From Tunturibacter gelidoferens (GTDB taxonomy: Bacteria; Acidobacteriota; Terriglobia; Terriglobales; Acidobacteriaceae): a stretch of 64,000 nucleotides of DNA. The notes under the pieces were generated by a model, which made no database searches, was not told the DNA's origin, and was given only the letters and a program-made list of their open reading frames with translations. Of this stretch, positions 28,207 to 36,539 are shown one piece after another; positions within the stretch are counted from its first letter, which is position 1; every line of letters starts with the position of its first letter. The DNA lies in contig NZ_CP132938.1 of the NCBI RefSeq assembly GCF_040358255.1, forward strand, positions 1,798,001-1,862,000, written 5' to 3'. The translations under genes were made by a program, and so were the position numbers.

Positions 28207-28383
28207 CGACCTCCGCAGCCGCAACGCTCCCGATGCACCGTCGCGCCCTAGTTTCAAGTCATTATTCGTTCCACGATTGTTTCCTGGCGCCGTTCGTTCT
28301 TTTCGTTCGTTCTTTTGCTGTGTTCTGTTTGCTTGTCCTTTTGGCTTGTCCTTTTGGCTTGTTCTTTTTGGTTTGTTCTTTTG

Positions 28384-28408
28384 GTTGTCATCCCGTAGGG
28401 ATCTGCTT
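28384..28408. repeat. REP-like element (family A)
   Basis: GGTTGTCATCCCG then TAGGGATCTGC, with ATCCC/GGGAT palindrome. Preceded by CTTGTTCTTTT as in the next copy. Confidence 0.75.
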
Positions 28409-28445
28409 CTGTCTTTGTCGTTGCAGCTACAGTTGCTTGTTCTTT

Positions 28446-28478
28446 TGGTTGTCGTCCCGTAGGGATCTGCTGTTGCTG
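28446..28478. repeat. REP-like element (family A)
   Basis: GGTTGTCGTCCCG then TAGGGATCTGCTGTTGC. The TGTTGC end is shared with the copy inside nrdJ. Confidence 0.75.
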
Positions 28479-28684
28479 TTCTTCCTTTTTCTCCACCGGA
28501 TTCCCCTGCCACCGCCTAGTCTCGCTGGCCTTACCTGAGTCGTGCCTGCCATTCCAGCCGTCCAAGAACCCCCAAGAATCCTGTCAAGCCCCAAAGTCGC
28601 CAATCACCGCGCCAGACAAGGAGAAACGCGTGGCGTATTAGTTTCGGTCGATCCGCTATACTTAATTCAGAGCTCAAAAGAGAT

Positions 28685-28706
28685 GCCCTCGGACAAATCC
28701 GAGGGC
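28685..28706 (+). terminator. rho-independent terminator
   Basis: GCCCTCGGA (28685-28693) pairs perfectly with TCCGAGGGC (28698-28706) around CAAA, followed by TTTATGTTT. A TATACT box lies only about 30 bases upstream, so it may end a short untranslated transcript; alternatively it ends read-through from the acyltransferase gene. Confidence 0.75.
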
Positions 28707-28838
28707 TTTATGTTTAAGGGGGATTAACCTAACTCGTTTGCTTGGACGAATTTAGCCGTAACCCGTTTCGAATGACGATTTTGCGCGAAGCAATGTTTTA
28801 TAAATCATTGAAAATAAATGAGTTACGGCGTAATACCA

Positions 28839-28850
28839 GGGGGGGGGGGG
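28839..28850 (+). repeat. G12 homopolymer
   Basis: Twelve consecutive G residues lie in non-coding DNA next to an imperfect inverted repeat (TTAGCCGTAAC near 28751 and GTTACGGCGTAA near 28822). Confidence 0.85.
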
Positions 28851-29026
28851 TGCCTCACAGAAAGGTATAAGGGAAGCAGTATAGGTACTGACCAACGGCC
28901 TCAGTCAGTCGAAAGAACGCAGTCGCACCCGAGTCACGGGAATTTCAGGAAACAGAAGGAAGCCAATAGCCAGGAGCGCAAAAAAGCCCCGCAATAGCGG
29001 GGCTCTCAGCACAACCGGGAACGCCG

Positions 29027-30349
29027 TTACTCGACTATGATCTGCGTCGGATGCGAACCATTCGCCACTGCCACTGCACAGGTCGGCAGTGCGCCCGAGG
29101 GGAACGGCGTATTCTGCACCTGCTTCAGCGTGCCGTTTTGAGGGGCCAGTTGAAACGCCGAGACATCGCCTTCGAGGTTGTTCGACGTATAGAGGTAAAC
29201 GCCGAGTGCCGGTTCGATCGCAACGCAGGTTGGACCCGTGCCCGTGGCCGTCGAAGCAGAACCGACGGACCCCGTCGGATTCCCCGAGTTTTGATCGATC
29301 GTATAAGCGCCAACCGTTCCAGAGGAGAAGTTCGCGACATACAGGAACTTGCCACGCGGATCGACCGTCACACCCACCGGGAAGAGACCCGTTGGGAACT
29401 GGTTATTGACCATCGGGGTCAGCGACCCATCTGCATTGGCTGTTTTGCCGTAGAGCACATTGGCCGCCTGGTCCGTGACATACACAAACCGGGAGGAAGG
29501 ATCTTCCGCGATCGCGCTCGGTGTGATCCCCACGCCATAACCGGTTGCCACCGTCTTGCCCGTAGCATCGGTCGTGATCGTGGTCCCGGGAGTAGGAGTC
29601 AATAACCCCGTCGACATGTTCTGTGAGAAGCCAAGCAACGCAGCCTTAGGCGTCGTCGGTGTCTCCTGATCGATGATGTAAACAAACGAGGTCTGAAGTC
29701 CAGATCCCGTGCCGTCGGTCAAAGTGCAGGTCGGATTTCCGGCATTGTAGGCGGCCGACGGTTCGCAGCGCGGACGGCTAACCACAACCCCGACTGGGGT
29801 GTTGCCGACGTTGACGGTCTTAGGAGTTCCCAGCGAGCCGTCCTTGGAACTGATTGGAAAGATCGTGATACCGCCAGGCCCAGGCGAAGCGGTCGAGTAC
29901 AGCTGCTGTCCAGTTGGACCCAGCTGATATTGGAAGGTGACATAAAGAAAAGCACCTGCCGCATCCATCGCAACCGCGGTAGCATTGCTTCCCGTTATGT
30001 TGTACGTGTTCTGCAGGTAGATCTTCCCGTCGGTTCCGATTGAGTACTCACCGATGGTTGAATCGTCGTGATTGACGACATACAGATTTAGCCCATTCGG
30101 CGAGGCAACCAGGGTCACCGGATTTCTGCCTGCCGGTATCGGTGAATCTGCCAGCGGCGTCAGTGATCCGATCTGGAAGTCCACCGCGTAGGCATTGATC
30201 CCACCGTTAGGAGAGGTGCTCGTCAACGGTTTTGCAGTCGTCACGTATACATACGCCAGCGTGTAGTCGCGGCTGCACGCCGTTACGCTCACCAACGCAA
30301 AAGACAATATCGAGGCCACTGTTCCGCGACCCATCTTATTCCACTTCAT
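29027..30349 (-). CDS. beta-propeller lipoprotein (lactonase-like)
   Basis: The 440-residue protein has a lipoprotein signal ending VSVTACSRD. The body repeats propeller-blade motifs: NPVTLVASPNGLNLYVVNHD, AVAMDAAGAFLYVTFQYQ, IAEDPSSRFVYVTDQAANVL, GVTVDPRGKFLYVANFSSGT and CVAIEPALGVYLYTSNNLEG. This is the seven-bladed YVTN/lactonase-type fold (PF10282-like). In acidobacteria such lipoproteins are common and mostly uncharacterised. A homologous gene lies directly upstream on the same strand, so the two arose by tandem duplication. Confidence 0.82.
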   Translation of the reverse strand: MKWNKMGRGTVASILSFALVSVTACSRDYTLAYVYVTTAKPLTSTSPNGGINAYAVDFQIGSLTPLADSPIPAGRNPVTLVASPNGLNLYVVNHDDSTIGEYSIGTDGKIYLQNTYNITGSNATAVAMDAAGAFLYVTFQYQLGPTGQQLYSTASPGPGGITIFPISSKDGSLGTPKTVNVGNTPVGVVVSRPRCEPSAAYNAGNPTCTLTDGTGSGLQTSFVYIIDQETPTTPKAALLGFSQNMSTGLLTPTPGTTITTDATGKTVATGYGVGITPSAIAEDPSSRFVYVTDQAANVLYGKTANADGSLTPMVNNQFPTGLFPVGVTVDPRGKFLYVANFSSGTVGAYTIDQNSGNPTGSVGSASTATGTGPTCVAIEPALGVYLYTSNNLEGDVSAFQLAPQNGTLKQVQNTPFPSGALPTCAVAVANGSHPTQIIVE

Positions 30350-30454
30350 GCTTGCCTAACTCCGGGGCAAATCGTTTCCGCCCGTTCCTGCTGTCCCGAT
30401 ACTCAGAATTCCTACCGACATTCTGTCCTGGTTCTCCAGCTGCCGCTCTGCCAG

Positions 30455-31714
30455 CTAGTTTACGTTTCCGCTTACTGCGAGGCACGTCGTCTGTCCGGTC
30501 GCCGTGAACTTCGACCCTCTGCGCAGATCCGACAGGGTGCCTGTTGTCGAGATCTGCTTCCCGGTCACCGTCCCATCTCCATTTGACGTGTAGATGTATT
30601 GATTCGACGGGTCCTCGACCATACAAACCGGCCCTGCGCCGACCGGGTACGGGTTGTTCCCCGGATCGTTCAGCAACTGCAGTGCTCCGTTGGACAGGAT
30701 ATTGAACGCCGAAATCGAGCTGTTCGCATTCGTGGTATCGGTAGTCGACTGGTTCGCGACATAGACAAAGTTCTTCGCAGAGCCTGTCCCGCCGACCAAG
30801 GAATAGACCGGATTTGCCGCCGGTGAGGGATTGGTACCCACTCCGTTGTTGATCGTGTTCAACGAGCACGAAGTGGCCCCAACGGTAAACGGAAGAAGCT
30901 GCCCCGGACTGTTCGTATTGGGAGCACCTGCATCGGTAATGTAAATATTGCCTCCACCGGCAATAATCGACGTAGGCCGTAGAGCATTCGTACTGTACTT
31001 TTGCGTAGTCGTAAGCGTCAGCTGTCCGGCGGTTCCAGCCGCGTAGGGAGAGACGGTCTGGTCAGCTGTATTGAGCGTTAACACGCATCCGCCCAAGACC
31101 GCCAACATTGTCGGCGTTTGCCCAACAGGGAAGTACGTCAGCTGCAAGCCCGTCGCGGGATCCTTGATCTGCTGGTTCAATACCAGTGTCAATCGGCCGG
31201 TGTTCGGGTCGATCGAGAACACCGTGATGTCCCCGTTCGGAGGTAGTGGAGCCCCATCGAGCGAGGGTGCCTGCTGGTCCAGAACATACAGGAAGTTACC
31301 CGTAGTATCGACCGCTGCCCAGACAGGTGTAGTCCCCTGGCTTGTGAAGCACTGCTGGAAGGTCAACACACCCTGTCCGCCAACGCTGAACTCGCTGATG
31401 CTGCCCGCGGTTCCGCAAGGCAGGTTGGTTGTTGTTCCATTCCCGCCCCCCTTATTGACCACAAAGACGAAGCGGCCACCCGGCTTCACCACGATCGACA
31501 CGGGGTTCGCTCCGCCAGAGGTGAACGGCGAATGAGGAATCGTTGTCAGATTTCCCGTAAAGTCATCGATCTTGAAGCCGGCGATCTGGTTGTATTGCGT
31601 TCCAAGAACCCACATGAACCCGATCGTGCCGCCACCGCACGCCGTCATGCCCAGACCCATCGCTACGGACACTACCAAGGCCATTGAAACCCGGCCAATC
31701 CTGCTCAACTTCAT
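30455..31714 (-). CDS. beta-propeller lipoprotein (lactonase-like), second copy
   Basis: The 419-residue protein has a lipoprotein signal (VAMGLGMTACGGG) and blade motifs NPVSIVVKPGGRFVFVVNKG, WAAVDTTGNFLYVLDQQAP, NFVYVANQSTTDTTNANSSI and CMVEDPSNQYIYTSNGDGTV. It is in the same orientation, 105 bases upstream of its relative at 29027-30349, and shares the closing motif VAVANG / LAVSGN. It probably sits in the outer membrane facing the periplasm and could bind or hydrolyse a small ligand; function not assignable. Confidence 0.82.
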   Translation of the reverse strand: MKLSRIGRVSMALVVSVAMGLGMTACGGGTIGFMWVLGTQYNQIAGFKIDDFTGNLTTIPHSPFTSGGANPVSIVVKPGGRFVFVVNKGGGNGTTTNLPCGTAGSISEFSVGGQGVLTFQQCFTSQGTTPVWAAVDTTGNFLYVLDQQAPSLDGAPLPPNGDITVFSIDPNTGRLTLVLNQQIKDPATGLQLTYFPVGQTPTMLAVLGGCVLTLNTADQTVSPYAAGTAGQLTLTTTQKYSTNALRPTSIIAGGGNIYITDAGAPNTNSPGQLLPFTVGATSCSLNTINNGVGTNPSPAANPVYSLVGGTGSAKNFVYVANQSTTDTTNANSSISAFNILSNGALQLLNDPGNNPYPVGAGPVCMVEDPSNQYIYTSNGDGTVTGKQISTTGTLSDLRRGSKFTATGQTTCLAVSGNVN

Positions 31715-31924
31715 GCGCTTCCTTAATCCTCGCCAGTGAACGTCTTCCGTCCACCTTTTGCCGCGAGCAACTCTGTAGGGTACGATTCCTTCGCTTATTG
31801 TAGAAGCTGTCGCGACTTTGTGCCACTTATGCCGCTCATTCTGGTTGGTCTATCCTTCGCGCGCAAGGTCACCACGCCATGGTTACTCCAGCTCCCCCGA
31901 TCTTAAAGCGAACACGAAAAGCCC

Positions 31925-31943
31925 AGGCCCGCAGCCCGGGCCT
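31925..31943 (-). terminator. terminator downstream of the M13 peptidase gene
   Basis: AGGCCCG (31925-31931) pairs with CGGGCCT (31937-31943); on the minus strand the hairpin is followed by GGGCTTTTCG. It lies 19 bases after the M13 stop codon. Confidence 0.65.
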
Positions 31944-31961
31944 CTGCCTCACTTCTATCCT

Positions 31962-34040
31962 CTACCAGACGCGACAGGAGTTCACCGGCATCATTGGTTG
32001 TCCTGCTTTACAGCCAAAGGCCTTGCCGAACTCATCGAAGTTTTGCACCGTGCCCTTCGCCCGCCACTCGCCTGTGCTGTGCGGATCGGTCTTGGCCAGC
32101 ACACGCGCGTTCTGTTCCGTCTGATTCTGGCACCACAGCTGTCCGAAGGTGATAAAGAAGCGCTGCTGCGCGGTATAACCATCACGCTTCCCATCGACAT
32201 ACCCCGGCTCAGCAGCGGCTCCCTGTTGCGTTAGAGCTGCTTCGAGCGCCTGGAATGCAATGCGAATCCCGCCATTGTCTGCCGTATTTTCGCCAAGCGT
32301 TAGCTTTCCGTTGAGGTTTTGTCCCTCGGCAACCTTGAACCCGTCATACTCTTTCGCTTCGCAATCGGTACGCTCGGTAAACTTCGCGCGGTCCTCCGCT
32401 GTGAACCACGGCCGCACATTTCCTTTCGGATCGTACTTCGATCCCTGGTCATCGAAACCATGCGTCATCTCATGCCCGATCACAGTACCGATGCCGCCAA
32501 AGTTTACCGCTGGATCTTTGCTGTTGTCGAAGAAGGGAGGCTGCAGAATCCCGGCAGGGAAGTTGATATCGTTATTCGGAGGGCTGTAGTACGCATTGAC
32601 CGTAGGCGGCGTCATACCCCACTCCTTCTCGTCGACCGGCTTGCCTAGCTTGGCATAGTTGCGGGCCCGCTCAAAGTTCTGACCCCGCTGCACGTTTCCA
32701 AGGTAGTCGTCGCGCTTAACAGTCAATGTGCTGTAGTCGCGCCAGCTTTCCGGATAACCGATCTTGTTCCGAATCGCATCGAGCTTTGCCTTCGCTTCTA
32801 CCTTCGTCGCGTCGCTCATCCATGGCAGCTGTTGTATGTCCTGTCCCAGCGCCTGTTCAAGCGCCACCACCAGTTTGTCCATGTTGGCCTTCGCATCGGG
32901 AGGAAAGTATTGTTTCACCCAATCCTGGCCCACGGCTTCACCCAGCGCCGCATCCGTTGCGCGTGTACAACGTTTCCAACGTGGCGTCTGTTCCTTCTGG
33001 CCTTGCAGCGTCGCTGAAAAAAAGTTGAAGTTTTCATCCACAAATGGCTTCGACAAAGCAGGCGCAGCGGTTCTCAACGCCTGCCAGCGCAGATAGCTCT
33101 TGATCGAATCCAAACTCGCCGTATCGATCGCTACATTCATCGCCTTGAAGTAGTCCGGCGTCGCGACATTCAGCGTACTGAACTCTCCGATCTTGACTTC
33201 TTGCAAATAGGTCTGCCAATCATAATCGGGAGACAGCACCTCGAGGTCCTGCCTGGACATAATGTGGTACCGCTTCGCCGGATCTCGCAGCTCGACGCGA
33301 TCGATTGAGCCCTTGGCGAGCGCCGTCTCGATGGTCATTACACTTTTAGCCTCGTCCGCAGCTCTCTCAGGAGCATCGCCTAATAGCACGAACATCTTCG
33401 CGACGTGCTCGACATACTGATCCCGTAGCTTTTGGCTCCTCTCATCCTCAGTCAGATAGTACGACCGGTCCGGCAGCGAAAGGCCCCCCTGGATCGCGCT
33501 CGCAATCTGCTGGCTCGAGTCTTTCTGATCCTGCTGCACATTCAACCCATAAAACACGCCCACAGAATAGGTTCTCTGTAACTCTGCGACAGTCGTCGCC
33601 AGTTGCTTTTTGTCCTTCAACGATTCAATCGCCGCCAATACTGGCTTCAACGGCTTCACCCCCAGTTGGTCCGCCAGATCCACGTTCATGCACGCAGCGA
33701 AGTAGTCCCCGTACTTCCGCTGCAGGGGAGTCTTCGGAGCGTCGGCGGCAGCCCTCAACTCGGTATACAACAAATAATTATTTCGCTCCGCCAACTCGTT
33801 AAACCTTCCCCACCGTACCTGATCTGCAGGTATAGGATTTTTCTTCAGCCAATTGCCGCAAGCATATTGGTAAAAATCGGTACAAGGGTCCGCGGTCTTA
33901 TCAATTGCGGAAAGGTCGAAGATGATTGGCTGCTTCGGCTCCGAACTTGGCCCACCGGCTGCATCTGCCCTAGTAAACGCTTGCCCAAGACAAACTCCCG
34001 TAGACAGTATCAGCACACTTGCAAAAGACTTAGAAATCAT
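31962..34040 (-). CDS. M13 family zinc endopeptidase (PepO/neprilysin-like)
   Basis: A secreted zinc peptidase of 692 residues. It has a signal peptide (MISKSFASVLILSTGVCLGQ), an N-terminal M13 domain (PCTDFYQYACGNWLKKNPIP) and a C-terminal catalytic domain with NAYYSPPNNDINFPAGILQP, the zinc motif VIGHEMTHGFDDQG (HExxH) and GENTADNGG, whose Glu is the third zinc ligand. The protein ends CRVW, the usual M13 terminus. Upstream in-frame ATG at 34082 lacks an RBS, while GAGGAGAG precedes ATG 34040. It probably degrades short peptides in the periplasm or outside. Confidence 0.93.
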   Translation of the reverse strand: MISKSFASVLILSTGVCLGQAFTRADAAGGPSSEPKQPIIFDLSAIDKTADPCTDFYQYACGNWLKKNPIPADQVRWGRFNELAERNNYLLYTELRAAADAPKTPLQRKYGDYFAACMNVDLADQLGVKPLKPVLAAIESLKDKKQLATTVAELQRTYSVGVFYGLNVQQDQKDSSQQIASAIQGGLSLPDRSYYLTEDERSQKLRDQYVEHVAKMFVLLGDAPERAADEAKSVMTIETALAKGSIDRVELRDPAKRYHIMSRQDLEVLSPDYDWQTYLQEVKIGEFSTLNVATPDYFKAMNVAIDTASLDSIKSYLRWQALRTAAPALSKPFVDENFNFFSATLQGQKEQTPRWKRCTRATDAALGEAVGQDWVKQYFPPDAKANMDKLVVALEQALGQDIQQLPWMSDATKVEAKAKLDAIRNKIGYPESWRDYSTLTVKRDDYLGNVQRGQNFERARNYAKLGKPVDEKEWGMTPPTVNAYYSPPNNDINFPAGILQPPFFDNSKDPAVNFGGIGTVIGHEMTHGFDDQGSKYDPKGNVRPWFTAEDRAKFTERTDCEAKEYDGFKVAEGQNLNGKLTLGENTADNGGIRIAFQALEAALTQQGAAAEPGYVDGKRDGYTAQQRFFITFGQLWCQNQTEQNARVLAKTDPHSTGEWRAKGTVQNFDEFGKAFGCKAGQPMMPVNSCRVW

Positions 34041-34189
34041 CTCTCTCCTCACAACAACTCTCCATAAAGAGCAACTATTCAAAGAGCGAGACGATTCTTC
34101 GTCTACTCAAAAACGCAACTCTCAGCGGTTCTACAAAGACGAGACACTGTATCGCAAAGTTTCGGGGTCCGTAAAACGCAGAAAAAAAC

Positions 34190-34207
34190 GGGCTCAGGCC
34201 AGAGCCC
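34190..34207 (-). terminator. terminator downstream of the MCE gene
   Basis: GGGCTC (34190-34195) pairs with GAGCCC (34202-34207); on the minus strand the hairpin is followed by CGTTTTTTT. It lies 30 bases after the MCE stop codon. Confidence 0.75.
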
Positions 34208-34237
34208 AAACCCGTCATCTTTGTTGCTGCACCTTCT

Positions 34238-35323
34238 CTAAAAGATCTTCAGATGGATCGTCAGGTATTTCTTCGGATCGCTTCGAATCGTCTTCACCAG
34301 ATCCGTGCTGGCCTCCAGCAGTTTGTTCAGGTTGGTGTAGGCGGCATCGTCGGTCACTAGTTTGCCCAGCGTACCTCGACCATCGTTCACTCCAGTCACC
34401 AGCGTGTTTACCTGCGTCAGCGTATTGCTCAGATCCTGGCGAAACTTGGGATCTTTCAGCATGAGCCCAATCCCACCTTTGCCAGCGTCGGCATCGGCCA
34501 GCAGCGAATTCGCATGCGCAAGCGTCGAGTTCAGGTTTTTATAAAGGGTATCGTCCTTTATCAGTTTGCCCGCCGTGCCCTTGCCGCTGTCGATCCCTTC
34601 AGCAATACTCTGTAACTTCGCCACTGTGCCGTTTAGCCGGTTGTACAACGTGTCGTCGGTCATCAGTTTGCCGATCGACCCGCGACCCGCATTGATATTC
34701 TTCTCCAGCTTCAAAAGCTCATCGACGGTATTGTTCGCCTTGTTGTACAAATCAGGATTATTGATCAGCTGCCCGACCGAGCCCTTCCCCGACTGAATGT
34801 TGTCAACGATGATGTTCATCTTCGCCAGAATCACATTCAGGCTCTCGATCGTTCCCTGGCTCGCCTTCACGACATCGGTCAAACTAGGCGTCTCCAGAGT
34901 CTTCAGTACATCACCGTCCTGCAGTGGCGGCCCCACGGCAAACTGGCTATTGATATCCACCACCGTATCGCCCAGCACTCCCACCGTCGACAGCGAAGCC
35001 TTCGAATCTTTCTTCAGATTGGTGGCGAACTTTTCGTTCATCTTCATCACCACCTTCACCGGAGTCAGCTTGTGCTCTGGTGAGTTGTCGATCGTCACAG
35101 ACTTCACCGTCCCGATCGTCACGCCTTCCAGGTTCACCGCCGCACCTGTCTTCAGGCCGGCCGAGTTCTCGAAGAACGTCACCACCGTCAGCTTATGCGA
35201 AAAAATTCCCAGACCCGACGAACTCGTCATCAGGAACAGCAGGGTCACCAGCACCACTGTCGAAATCAGTACAATCACGCCCACCTTCAACTGCGACCAC
35301 CGGACCTCCTGCTGGCTGGGCAT
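34238..35323 (-). CDS. MCE/MlaD domain protein with C-terminal repeats
   Basis: One N-terminal membrane helix (VGVIVLISTVVLVTLLFLM) anchors a periplasmic MCE domain (about 40-135: VTFFENSAGLKTGAAVNLEG, VTIGTVKSV, STVGVLGDTVVDI). MCE proteins form hexameric rings that carry lipids between membranes. The rest is helical with five repeats spaced about 40 residues, each with G-[KR]-G-x-x-G-x-[LM] and often DDTLYNRLN-like ends. Length is 361. Partner permease (MlaE) and ATPase (MlaF) genes are not adjacent. The helical repeat part may form a tunnel like that of PqiB/LetB or interact with partners. Confidence 0.85.
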   Translation of the reverse strand: MPSQQEVRWSQLKVGVIVLISTVVLVTLLFLMTSSSGLGIFSHKLTVVTFFENSAGLKTGAAVNLEGVTIGTVKSVTIDNSPEHKLTPVKVVMKMNEKFATNLKKDSKASLSTVGVLGDTVVDINSQFAVGPPLQDGDVLKTLETPSLTDVVKASQGTIESLNVILAKMNIIVDNIQSGKGSVGQLINNPDLYNKANNTVDELLKLEKNINAGRGSIGKLMTDDTLYNRLNGTVAKLQSIAEGIDSGKGTAGKLIKDDTLYKNLNSTLAHANSLLADADAGKGGIGLMLKDPKFRQDLSNTLTQVNTLVTGVNDGRGTLGKLVTDDAAYTNLNKLLEASTDLVKTIRSDPKKYLTIHLKIF

Positions 35324-35545
35324 AGCTCTCCTTTAAGACCTTTTTGCAAAACTTCACTGCCACGGCGTCGCACCACCGCCTCCCACCTGTAGTGCAATCA
35401 GGGTGTCAGTAACTAGGAGAATACATTACCCTCCCAACCAATCACCTCAGGAAAAGCACAGGGAATCACGTCGCGCTAAAGTGCTTGATCTCTTATGGAT
35501 GCCCAAACCACTCTAATGGTTTCAACTTCCGCTACCCGCAGCGGT

Positions 35546-35926
35546 TTAGTCTTCAACGACCACCACCGCCATCGCTAGCTCCCTGCTATGGGTCAAGCTC
35601 AACTGTACCCTGTGCACGCCCATAGCCCCAGCCAACTCTGCCGCCCTCCCACTCAGGTGTAGCGTGGGTCTGCCACTCGCCTCGCGCCGCACTTCAAGCT
35701 CTTTCCACGTAACGCCTCGACTAATTCCGGTCCCGAGAGCCTTCGCACCGGCCTCCTTCGCAGCAAACCGGGCCGCAAAGCTCTCTGCGGCATTCTTTTT
35801 CTTACGCATGCAGTAGGCGATCTCTCCAGGAGTGAAAACCCGCTCCAGAAACCGCTCGCCGTACCGATCGATGCTCTCCTCGATCCGTTTCGTCTCTATC
35901 AAATCCGTTCCTACTCCAAGCACCAT
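35546..35926 (-). CDS. acpS: holo-[acyl-carrier-protein] synthase
   Basis: The enzyme transfers 4'-phosphopantetheine from CoA to a Ser of acyl carrier protein. Family motifs are present: VLGVGTDLIETKRIEESIDR (Asp8 binds Mg), FLERVFTPGEIAYC, AARFAAKEAGAKALGTGIS (catalytic Glu) and SLTHSRELAMAVVVVE. Length of 126 residues is typical. It is on the same strand as the MCE gene, with a 220-base gap that contains no gene. Confidence 0.95.
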   Translation of the reverse strand: MVLGVGTDLIETKRIEESIDRYGERFLERVFTPGEIAYCMRKKKNAAESFAARFAAKEAGAKALGTGISRGVTWKELEVRREASGRPTLHLSGRAAELAGAMGVHRVQLSLTHSRELAMAVVVVED

Positions 35927-36158
35927 AAAGAACCTCGCTCCCGCTATCTACTACATCCATGAAACTAAAAGCAGACAAACCGCCGTCGGAGAGCAAAGTT
36001 TTCGAAGTGATATCGCAAGTCATCTCTTTTCAACATTATCAAACCGCAAGCGCCACATGACCACAGTACCCCACTAGAGACTCACGCTCCCACCCTCCCC
36101 TTCCGATGAACACCCTATCGGCAAGCACACCTTCGATCGGCAGAGGCTCAACATTCCC

Positions 36159-36524
36159 ATGCAATCGCTTGATATTCAGGGCTTCAGCTACGAAGAGCGC
36201 CAAGGCCTCCTGCCCTCGCTCACCTCAGCCTTCGCAGACTGCGGAGGCTGGATCCTCAACCGCAGAACCCTCTCGCCCACCACCATGGAGTTCCGCGTCG
36301 AGATCCAGCTTCGCGCCGTCATCGACCTCTACGCCTCCATCATCTCCTCGGGCCTCGAGCTCACCCGCGCCGGCCACCTCGGCTTCACCCACCTCTGCAC
36401 GTGTCGCAAAAACCTCACCACTCCGGCCGACCTCGGTCAGATCATCACCATCCGTCTGGAGATAAGCTTTCTCGAAGACGCCACTCTCCAGTCGCTCTTT
36501 CTCTCCGCTGGCGAGTGCGCCTGA
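36159..36524 (+). CDS. hypothetical protein, 121 aa
   Basis: The protein is soluble with MQSLDIQGFSYEERQGLLPS, FADCGGWILNRRTLSPTTME, FRVEIQLRAVIDLYASIISS, LELTRAGHLGFTHLCTCRKN and LEISFLEDATLQSLFL. The alternating helix/strand pattern and length suggest a small alpha-beta (ACT- or Dodecin-like) fold, but I do not recognise a family. Cys pairs at HLCTC may bind metal. It is convergent with the outer-membrane barrel gene. It ends 16 bases from that gene's stop. Confidence 0.6.
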   Translation: MQSLDIQGFSYEERQGLLPSLTSAFADCGGWILNRRTLSPTTMEFRVEIQLRAVIDLYASIISSGLELTRAGHLGFTHLCTCRKNLTTPADLGQIITIRLEISFLEDATLQSLFLSAGECA

Positions 36525-36539
36525 TCATCCTTCACGGTC

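Larger units (their letters stand above)
28207..29026. other. 820-base gene-free, repeat-rich region
   Basis: It holds T/G-rich simple repeats (TTCGTTCTTTT and TTGGCTTGTCCTT units, 28290-28380), two family A REP-like copies, a promoter-like TATACT with a terminator at 28685-28706, an AT-rich segment and a run of 12 G at 28839-28850. No protein-coding frame here looks real. Confidence 0.6.

Noticed and set aside
28233..28565. Cys/Leu/Phe-rich or Lys/Thr-rich frames in the 28.2-28.6 kb repeats
   Set aside because: They are translations of TTGGCTTGTCCTT-like simple repeats and have no start context.
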